Shown here: positions 8,301 through 12,464 of the stretch, in pieces
Layout: each line of letters starts with the position of its first letter
Position numbering within the stretch: the first letter of the stretch is position 1
NCBI GenBank assembly: GCA_002477905.1
Contig: DLLB01000076.1
Span: 10,375-24,822 of the forward strand
DNA: 14,448 nucleotides
Source: Clostridiales bacterium UBA7573
Lineage (GTDB): Bacteria; Bacillota; Clostridia; Oscillospirales; CAG-272
Reading direction: 5' to 3'
Translations under genes and position numbers: made by a program
Notes under the pieces: model-generated
What the model was told of the DNA's origin: nothing
Database searches by the model: none
The model's input: only the letters and a program-made list of their open reading frames with translations

Positions 8301-8935
8301 TCGTGGAAAATGGAAATGAAGTATTCCATGCCGCAGGCAACTGTTTGATTGAAACTGCAAGTAAAACCCTGATCTTAGGTTGTAAAAACAGTGTTATACC
8401 AACAGATGGCAGTGTGACAACGATTGCCAGTGAGGCATTCTATGGATGCTCTTTGACCGATATTACAATTCCGTCCAGTGTGACAAACATCAGAACCGGC
8501 GCATTTGCAGGATGCAGTAGCCTTACCAGTATTCTTGTGGAAAATGGGAACGAGGTGTTCCATGCCGCAGGCAACTGTTTGATTGAAACTGCAAGCAAAA
8601 CCCTGATTGCGGGTTGCAAAAGCAGTGTTATACCAACAGATGGCAGTGTGACAAGCATCGGAGATATGGCATTCTATGGATGCAGTGGCTTGATGAGCAT
8701 TACGATTCCATCTGGTGTGACACGCATTGGAAGTGCCGCATTTTGGAATTGCAGTGGCTTGATGACTATCACACTTCCATCTAGTGTGACAAGTATCGGG
8801 GACAGAGTATTTTCTTTTTGTGGAAGATTATTCAATATCTCCTTTGAGGGTACGCGGGCGCAGTTGATTGCCGCACTCGGCACTTCGTCCCTTGGATGCG
8901 ATGCCATCATTGTACATTGTAAAGAGGATGCTTGA
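5387..8935 (+). CDS. BspA-like leucine-rich-repeat (LRR_5) surface lipoprotein, 1182 aa
   Basis: A secreted, membrane-anchored repeat protein. Residues 1-24 are a lipoprotein signal (MKRR, then a hydrophobic core, then LSSC with lipidated Cys24). A Gly/Ser/Thr/Lys-rich linker runs to about residue 50, then a short non-repeat segment. From about residue 105 to the end there are about 34 units of 23 residues, each close to LTSITLPSSVTSIG followed by xxAFxxCSS, the TpLRR/BspA (LRR_5) pattern. Five longer islands interrupt the array: two of the type ENWAIACEDSITTVEL, three of the type VFHAAGNCLIETASKTL. There is no transmembrane anchor, LPXTG or catalytic domain, and a non-repeat tail of about 35 residues closes the protein. 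BspA-type proteins act in adhesion to host or other bacteria in some species; here function is inferred only from the fold. The gene has its own promoter and terminator, and looks more AT-rich than its neighbours. Confidence 0.92.
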   Translation: MKRRTVLSILLALVLVCMGILSSCGSQEGTPVGTSQTEASGKPDEKSDTAGTPSLTYELLSDGTYGVGAKKGTVKLLSEIVIPVEYQGKPVTQILDQGFYECANLTSVTLPESIISIGYYGFFGCSKLTSITIPSSVMNIGLCAFDNCGKLYKQENYQEEYGVEYLDNWAIECDSSVTNVKLRKNTKGIAGGAFSNCKNLTKITIQPNLISIGDSAFSGCSSLTSIAVPSSVTSIGSSAFDGCSSLTNITLPESVTNIGDGAFFGCDNLIFQKENGISYLENWAIACEDSITTVELRESTKGIAAGAFSNCDDLTRITIPSDVTNIGTGIFADCSSLTKILVADDNTVFHAAGNCLIATESKTLIAGCNSSVIPNDGSVTHIGDYAFARCRSLTSITIPQGVILIGQQAFFECSSLTSITLSQGVTSIGQQAFVECSSLTSITLPQGVTNIGRYAFFECSRLTDITLPSSVTSIGEGAFYKCGHLESVVIPQGVTSIGDMTFQFCDNLTSVTIPEGVTNIGMQAFLECSRLTDIVLPSSVTSIGNSAFSGCSSLTSITLPKSVTSFGDNVFFRCKSLTSLALPQGVTHIEKREFYGFDKLISITLPESVTSIGDGAFSECSSLTSITLPKSVTSFGTYVFSGCSNLTSLALPQGVTCIENYAFREYRNLTSIIIPSSVTSIGNSAFYGCSNLTSVTIMQGVTSIGDDAFRGCSSLTSLTIPQGVTSIGNSAFCGCSGLTSITLSQGLTSIGDAAFYKCDRLTSIVIPQGVTSIGDMTFQFCSNLTSVTIPEGVTNIGMQAFYECSRLTDMVLPSSVTSIGRQAFSKCSGLTSVTLSQGVTSIGYGAFFRCESLRNITLPSSVTSIGDNAFYHCNSLTNITIPESVTSIGESTFSECSSLTSIVLPQGITSIGDSAFSGCSKLTSIVLPQGVTSIGDSAFFRCSRLTSIVFPKGVTSIGGNVFKWCSSLTSILVENGNEVFHAAGNCLIETASKTLILGCKNSVIPTDGSVTTIASEAFYGCSLTDITIPSSVTNIRTGAFAGCSSLTSILVENGNEVFHAAGNCLIETASKTLIAGCKSSVIPTDGSVTSIGDMAFYGCSGLMSITIPSGVTRIGSAAFWNCSGLMTITLPSSVTSIGDRVFSFCGRLFNISFEGTRAQLIAALGTSSLGCDAIIVHCKEDA
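5837..5983 (+). repeat. Island type 1, copy 1, inside the LRR array (49 codons)
   Basis: It interrupts the 23-residue rhythm with YLDNWAIECDSSVTNVKL then NTKGIAGGAFSNC. The counterpart at 6191-6325 encodes YLENWAIACEDSITTVEL then STKGIAAGAFSNC. The aromatic NWAI core and the GI-A-GAFSNC exit are conserved. Confidence 0.8.
6191..6325 (+). repeat. Island type 1, copy 2, inside the LRR array (45 codons)
   Basis: Second copy of the segment at 5837-5983. It is four codons shorter at its N-terminal side and otherwise aligned, and leads back into a canonical unit beginning LTRITIP. Confidence 0.8.
6395..6562 (+). repeat. Island type 2, copy 1, inside the LRR array (56 codons)
   Basis: Encodes a longer, irregular unit with VFHAAGNCLI, SKTLIAGC and SSVIPNDGSV before rejoining the canonical IGDYAF pattern. 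Related copies lie at 8288-8452 and 8522-8689. Confidence 0.82.
6818..7017 (+). repeat. Higher-order LRR block, first copy (partner 7646-7845)
   Basis: This 200-bp stretch recurs exactly 828 bp (12 x 69) downstream. Comparing by hand, I count about 22 differences, roughly half of them third-position changes. It encodes the distinctive DMTFQFC and EGVTNIGMQAF units. Confidence 0.85.
7646..7845 (+). repeat. Higher-order LRR block, second copy (partner 6818-7017)
   Basis: Second copy of the block, 12 units downstream in the same frame. The stretch from GAGTGTTACAATCCCC through GGGGGTAACC is identical in both copies. Confidence 0.85.
8288..8452 (+). repeat. Island type 2, copy 2 (55 codons, one codon short)
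   Basis: Near-duplicate of 8522-8689 at an offset of 234 bp. It ends AFYGCS followed directly by LTD, so one codon of the usual unit ending is missing compared with copies 1 and 3. Confidence 0.82.
8522..8689 (+). repeat. Island type 2, copy 3 (56 codons)
   Basis: Carries the same VFHAAGNCLIETASKTLI text as the copy at 8288-8452. Nucleotide differences are mainly synonymous, indicating a recent duplication of island plus adjacent unit. Confidence 0.82.
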
Positions 8936-8953
8936 ATAGAAGAAAACGAAACG

Positions 8954-8990
8954 ATCCCCTGTGTGAAAACACGCACGGGGGATTTGTTCA
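8954..8990 (+). terminator. Intrinsic terminator after the LRR lipoprotein gene
   Basis: Arms 8954-8965 and 8972-8983 form a 12-bp stem with two G-U pairs and a loop of AAAACA. The following tract (TTGTTCAT) is only moderately T-rich, so efficiency is uncertain. Confidence 0.8.
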
Positions 8991-9001
8991 TAAATTCCTA
9001 C

Positions 9002-9030
9002 TTGCGTTTTTGTAAAACTTGTGATACAGT
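9002..9030 (+). promoter_or_regulatory. Probable promoter of the thrE-like pair
   Basis: TTGCGT (9002-9007), a 17-bp spacer ending TGA, and TACAGT (9025-9030) mirror the layout of the promoter at 5327-5355; both contain TTGTGATA at the -10. A shifted alternative -10 is TATAAA (9030-9035). The -35 is a weaker match than in the other two promoters. Confidence 0.6.
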
Positions 9031-9090
9031 ATAAATAGTGATGCCAAATACGAACAAGAGGGATGCGGCGAACCCGATTCGCCAAATAGA

Positions 9091-9879
9091 ATGAAGTGTA
9101 ACGATTACGATGATAAACTCTCCGAAGCGGCACTGTTTGCGGGGCGTGTGATCCTGTCCAGCGGCGGAGAAACCTTTCGCGCGGAAGATACCATTTGCCG
9201 GATTTTACAGGCAGGTGGCGCGCAAAATATTGAAGTAAACGCGATTTCCACCTTTATCAATGTCACCTATACCAGTACAACCGGAGAGATCATCACCCTG
9301 ACCAAGCGCATTGTCAAGCGCGGGATCCATATGGGGAACATCAAGGAAGCAAATGAGATCTCCCGCCTGTTTTGCGCGGGCAGTATTTCACTGGATGAGG
9401 CTTGCGCACGCCTGCACCAGATTCCAAACCGCAAAGGGTATCCGGCATGGCTGGTATTCGTTTGCGCGGTGTTCACGCCGGCGGCGTTCACGGTGTTGCT
9501 CGGTGGAAATGGTCTGGACTGCGTGGTTGCGGCGATGAACGGCGTATTGCTTGCAGGATTCACTTTGTTGAACAAACGGTTGCATATGCCGGCAGCGGTC
9601 GGAAATTGCGTGATGGGATTTTTGATCGCGTTCGCCAGTACCGGCGTAGCGGCGCTGATGCGGATGCACCTCAATTCCGATGTCTTGATTCCGGGTTCGA
9701 TCATGGCGTTGTTACCGGGGGTAACGTTGACTAACGGCGTGCATGATATGCTCAATGAAGATTTTATGTCTGGCGGCGCACGCTTGATCGAAGCGATCGT
9801 GACTGCTACCACGCTGGCAGTGGGGATCGGATTCGGACTCGGATGCGCACAGATGTTGTTCGTGGGGGTGCTGGCATGA
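9091..9879 (+). CDS. ThrE-type threonine/serine exporter, N-terminal subunit (DUF1212/ThrE domain)
   Basis: A 262-residue membrane protein of the ThrE family, which exports threonine and serine in Corynebacterium; the substrate here is inferred. Residues 1-115 are the soluble domain with the family motif SSGGETFRAEDTI. Four to five hydrophobic segments follow from residue 118, including LIPGSIMALLPGVTLTNGVHD, the conserved pore-region motif. The partner half is the overlapping next gene (ATGA, 9876-9879). The start is the only ATG in frame, and the LSEAALFAGR beginning fits the family, but it lacks a convincing Shine-Dalgarno: the nearest purine-rich site (AAGAGGG, 9056-9062) is 28 nt upstream. 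No in-frame stop blocks the frame just upstream, so a non-ATG start is not excluded. Confidence 0.85.
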   Translation: MKCNDYDDKLSEAALFAGRVILSSGGETFRAEDTICRILQAGGAQNIEVNAISTFINVTYTSTTGEIITLTKRIVKRGIHMGNIKEANEISRLFCAGSISLDEACARLHQIPNRKGYPAWLVFVCAVFTPAAFTVLLGGNGLDCVVAAMNGVLLAGFTLLNKRLHMPAAVGNCVMGFLIAFASTGVAALMRMHLNSDVLIPGSIMALLPGVTLTNGVHDMLNEDFMSGGARLIEAIVTATTLAVGIGFGLGCAQMLFVGVLA

Positions 9880-10328
9880 GTATTGCGGTGCAGATGATCG
9901 GCGCGTTTATTGCTTCCGTAACATTGTCGATCTTATTTGAAATTCCGAAACAGCATATTTTTATCGATGGGATGATCGGTGCGCTCGGTTGGGGATGCTA
10001 TTTAGGCGTATCACGTTTGCAAAATGTGGCGGTTGCCGCTTTCTGCGCCGCTTTTACCGTCGCAGTCCTTGCCAATCTCATGGCACGCCTGCGTCGCGCA
10101 CCCGCAACCGTGTTTACCATCCCTGGACTCTTGACGTTGGTCCCCGGTGCCAGTGTGTATCGTATGGTGTATGCAGTCACGCAGGGAAACAGCGAGAATA
10201 CCCGCTATTACCTGATGGAGACATTGCAGATCTCCGGTATGATCGCGTTTGCAATTCTGATTGCGGAGTCCATTTTCAAAGTCGTGTCGCTGATTTCCCA
10301 AAAGCATCATCAGAAAAGTGTAAAATAA
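9876..10328 (+). CDS. ThrE-type threonine/serine exporter, C-terminal subunit (ThrE_2 domain)
   Basis: A 150-residue membrane protein with about four hydrophobic segments and the family motif IPGLLTLVPGASVYRMVYA. It corresponds to the C-terminal half of single-chain ThrE. I chose the ATG at 9876 over an in-frame ATG at 9843 because it overlaps the upstream stop as ATGA, follows GGGGG (9864-9868) at a good distance, and begins directly with the first membrane segment (SIAVQMIGAFIASVTL). Both halves are probably needed for one transporter. The C-terminal tail is basic (KHHQKSVK), as expected for a cytoplasmic end. Confidence 0.87.
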   Translation: MSIAVQMIGAFIASVTLSILFEIPKQHIFIDGMIGALGWGCYLGVSRLQNVAVAAFCAAFTVAVLANLMARLRRAPATVFTIPGLLTLVPGASVYRMVYAVTQGNSENTRYYLMETLQISGMIAFAILIAESIFKVVSLISQKHHQKSVK

Positions 10329-10330
10329 CC

Positions 10331-10372
10331 AACAACTGCGCCGCAAGGGGAACCTTGCGGCGCAGTTGTTTT
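10331..10372 (+). terminator. Strong hairpin terminator after the thrE-like pair
   Basis: A perfect 18-bp stem, AACAACTGCGCCGCAAGG (10331-10348) with its complement at 10353-10370, closed by a GGAA loop. The T tract is short (GTTGTTTT), but the stem is exceptionally stable. It starts 2 bp after the stop codon. Confidence 0.88.
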
Positions 10373-10423
10373 CCGTGTGTGGATGTTTCTTTGACGCAAA
10401 GCCCGATATGCAGATCGCTTTCA

Positions 10424-10440
10424 TTCTACCCGCGGTAGAA
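10424..10440. promoter_or_regulatory. 17-bp perfect inverted repeat, candidate operator
   Basis: TTCTACCCGCGGTAGAA has 7-bp arms around a CGC centre. Its 3' end is 29 bp upstream of the phosphoesterase -35 box, in a gap of about 210 bp (10329-10541) that otherwise holds only the thrE terminator and the promoter. It could bind a dimeric regulator; a small hairpin is the alternative. No regulator gene is adjacent. Confidence 0.4.
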
Positions 10441-10469
10441 CTTTTGGGGCGGCGAAGCCAAACTTTGCC

Positions 10470-10498
10470 TTGACAGAATCCATTCCTTATGCTATGAT
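10470..10498 (+). promoter_or_regulatory. Near-consensus promoter of the phosphoesterase gene
   Basis: TTGACA (10470-10475), a 17-bp spacer and TATGAT (10493-10498) predict initiation near 10505. This rules out the upstream in-frame ATG at 10470 and 10497 as starts, since both lie within the promoter. Confidence 0.85.
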
Positions 10499-10541
10499 GA
10501 AGAAAATAACGTGCCAAAATGCACAGCATGCGGAGGATTTT

Positions 10542-11426
10542 ATGGAACTTGCAGAGAATTGGAGCGACAAAACGGGAGCATGGCGTATGCGCAAGCAGGA
10601 TGCCGATCTGACGTTCGCCATTCAGACGGATACCCATGTGGATCTTGATAATTCCAGCGGAAAGAATAATTGCGCGCCGGACATCGGACATAATGTCCGG
10701 ATGTTTGCGAAGGCGGCAGATTTAGATTTTTACGCAAATTTGGGAGATTTTATAGAAGGGTATCCGGAGGATACGACGGAAGATATGCGCGCCGATCTGA
10801 TCGAATTGTTTCATCGGTATTGTGAGGATGCGCCGTGTCCGGTGGTACTTGCCCTTGGGAATCACGATTCCAATTCCATGTATGTGGACGCGCACGGCGG
10901 AGCATACATTCCCAATGAAGAACTGTACACCTTGATCCGGCAGAATGTGCAAAAGACCTGCCCGCGTGCGGTTTTCCCGGGAAATGTCTGCTATTATTAT
11001 ATAGACTTTGCGAAAGTGCGCGTTGTCGTCTTAAATACACAGGATACCGGCAGACCTACGGGATTTGCGATCGGGGATGCCCAGCTTGCGTGGTTGAAAG
11101 AGACAGCGCTCAGAACCGACCGTGCGGTACTGTTGATGGGACATGCGCCGCTTGTTCCGCAGATCGGTTCCAATCTGCCGAAACAGTCGGAGGAGGCTCT
11201 GGCGATTTTGAAAGCGTTTCGGGATGCTGGCGGTCAAGTGATCGGTTGTTTCTACGGGCATGAACATACCCAGTCCGCCATTCAGATCGACGGGATCTGG
11301 CATATCGCCTTTTCCTATCCGGGATGTAAAGCCGAAGCAGTTGCGATAAACTTGCGGAATCGAACCATTCAGACGCAGATGATCGGGCATCTGTGGGGAG
11401 AAAAGGATCGGGAGTTTTCATTCTGA
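10542..11426 (+). CDS. Calcineurin-like metallophosphoesterase, 294 aa
   Basis: A dinuclear-metal phosphoesterase of unknown substrate with the complete ligand set: Asp30 and His32 (QTDTHVD), Asp69 (NLGDFIEG), Asn107-His108 (LALGNHDS), His201 (LLMGHAP) and His240/His242 (FYGHEHTQ). It has no signal peptide or membrane segment, so it is probably cytoplasmic. The start at 10542 has GGAGG at 10532-10536 and lies about 37 nt downstream of the predicted transcription start; the open frame extends upstream to 10470, but those 24 codons overlap the promoter. The gene is flanked by terminators on both sides, so it is a single-gene unit. The family covers phosphodiesterases, nucleotidases and phosphatases, and I cannot choose among them from the sequence. 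Confidence 0.87.
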   Translation: MELAENWSDKTGAWRMRKQDADLTFAIQTDTHVDLDNSSGKNNCAPDIGHNVRMFAKAADLDFYANLGDFIEGYPEDTTEDMRADLIELFHRYCEDAPCPVVLALGNHDSNSMYVDAHGGAYIPNEELYTLIRQNVQKTCPRAVFPGNVCYYYIDFAKVRVVVLNTQDTGRPTGFAIGDAQLAWLKETALRTDRAVLLMGHAPLVPQIGSNLPKQSEEALAILKAFRDAGGQVIGCFYGHEHTQSAIQIDGIWHIAFSYPGCKAEAVAINLRNRTIQTQMIGHLWGEKDREFSF

Positions 11427-11465
11427 TCCCCCCTTTTGATGGGGCGTCTGAAGCGGTAATTACTC

Positions 11466-11504
11466 AAAAAAAGCGCTTCCACGTTTTTGCGTGGAAGCGT
11501 TTTT
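11466..11504. terminator. Bidirectional terminator between converging genes
   Basis: CGCTTCCACG (11474-11483) pairs with CGTGGAAGCG (11490-11499) around TTTTTG. An A tract precedes the stem and a T tract follows it (11500-11504), so it reads as an intrinsic terminator on both strands. It serves the phosphoesterase (+) and the deacetylase (-), whose stop is 8 bp away. The 85-bp gap around it holds no gene. Confidence 0.88.
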
Positions 11505-11511
11505 CCTCTTT

Positions 11512-12393
11512 TTATTTGGCAAGAACGCCATGATCCGTTGCACCGTAAATGTGCTTGTCGGTCGGAATTTCCCGGATACCATTGAATGCAAACAATTCGC
11601 TTAACGTAACGAACCGGTACCCGTCCTCATACAGCGCTTTGACCAAACCTTCAATCGCCTGATTGGTGCTGCCGGACCAGGTGTGCATTAGGAAAATGGC
11701 GCCGTCAAAGGCATTTTCCAGTACCGTGCGCTTGACAAAATCCGCGTCGTAATCACTGCTGTAATCGCGTGTGGAAATGACCTCTCCGATAACAGGCATA
11801 CCCACGGCAGTGGTTGCCGCAAAGACCGTCTGATTTACGGCAAGTTCTCCCGCACGGCAGTATTTCAATTCATACTGCATTTTTTCCTGTAGCAGGATGT
11901 TTAAATCCGTCAATTCTTTTTCGATTTCCGTCTGAGACATGTTTTTCTTCACCATGTTATAGTGGTGATAGGTGTGATTGCCAAGCTCAAACCCATGTTC
12001 CACCGCGTATTGCAACAGTGCGAAACCGTGTTTTTCTACTGCATAGCCGGCTACAAACAGTGTCCCGTGCCCCTCATATTGATTCAGCACTTGAATAATA
12101 TGGGTGGTAATATTTGCGTTTGTGTCTGAATATGCCGGTGCGTCATCAAAGGTCAGTGCGATCAATTTGTAATCTTGGGGATGGGAGCGCCAATCCGATG
12201 CTTCATAGGGACCGACGGCAGGGGTTTCCAAAAACGGTCTTTTGGGCTCCGGTTTGGTGGTGCCGGTGGTTTGGGTTCCGGAAGGCGTGGTAGTGAGGTC
12301 CGTTTGTGCGGTGGTTCCGTCAAGGGAAACGGTGCCGCAGGCGGAGAGCAAGGGGAGCAATAGACAGAGCGCAAAGCAAAGCATTTTCTTCAT
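11512..12393 (-). CDS. Polysaccharide deacetylase (NodB-like, CE4-type) lipoprotein, 293 aa
   Basis: The product starts with a lipoprotein signal MKKMLCFALCLLLPLLSAC (lipidated Cys19), then a Thr/Pro-rich linker to about residue 53, then a NodB-homology domain. Motif 1 is LTFDDAP (Asp83 base candidate, Asp84 metal ligand), motif 2 is GNHTYHH (His140 and His144 as metal ligands). A terminal FLMHTW resembles motif 5. The usual Arg/Pro motif 3 reads CRAGELAVN, which is divergent. Likely substrates are cell-wall or extracellular N-acetylated glycans, acting outside the membrane. The start at 12393 follows AAGAGG (12405-12400 on this strand) with 6-nt spacing; the frame stays open 61 codons further upstream, but these would overlap the hydrolase and precede the signal peptide. 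It lies 71 bp after the glycoside hydrolase on the same strand, probably in one transcript. Confidence 0.87.
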   Translation of the reverse strand: MKKMLCFALCLLLPLLSACGTVSLDGTTAQTDLTTTPSGTQTTGTTKPEPKRPFLETPAVGPYEASDWRSHPQDYKLIALTFDDAPAYSDTNANITTHIIQVLNQYEGHGTLFVAGYAVEKHGFALLQYAVEHGFELGNHTYHHYNMVKKNMSQTEIEKELTDLNILLQEKMQYELKYCRAGELAVNQTVFAATTAVGMPVIGEVISTRDYSSDYDADFVKRTVLENAFDGAIFLMHTWSGSTNQAIEGLVKALYEDGYRFVTLSELFAFNGIREIPTDKHIYGATDHGVLAK

Positions 12394-12464
12394 AATCATC
12401 CTCTTTACTGTAAAAAATAGATTTGATAAGGAAAGATTTGACGACGAACGGATGCGGAAATGGT

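Larger units (their letters stand above)
5699..8827 (+). repeat. In-frame tandem array of about 34 LRR-coding 69-bp units
   Basis: I read 34 canonical 23-codon units: two before the first island, three between the first and second, one between the second and third, a continuous run of 25 (6563-8287), one between the last two long islands, and two at the end. The best conserved DNA words are those for TSIG and for the AF-x-x-C-S-S end of the unit. The coding frame is intact throughout. Confidence 0.9.

Noticed and set aside
6538..8658. Several antisense open frames of 60-128 codons over the LRR gene
   Set aside because: They are mutually similar because they are the reverse reading of the same repeat, have no Shine-Dalgarno pattern, and start and stop at arbitrary units.
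5699..8827. Regular direct repeats resembling a CRISPR or satellite array
   Set aside because: The 69-bp period is an intact reading frame encoding LRR_5 units. There are no identical repeats with unique spacers.
10373..10469. Possible riboswitch or small RNA in the gap before the phosphoesterase
   Set aside because: The region lies upstream of the predicted transcription start and shows no known aptamer pattern. Only the 17-bp palindrome stands out.
10011..10691. Antisense open frame of 226 codons across thrE and the phosphoesterase start
   Set aside because: It would run through a strong terminator hairpin and a promoter, and has no recognisable domain.
11427..11460. Short C-run/G-run hairpin (CCCCCC...GGGG) after the phosphoesterase stop
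   Set aside because: The stem is only about 4-5 bp and no T tract follows. The real terminator is the bidirectional hairpin at 11466-11504.
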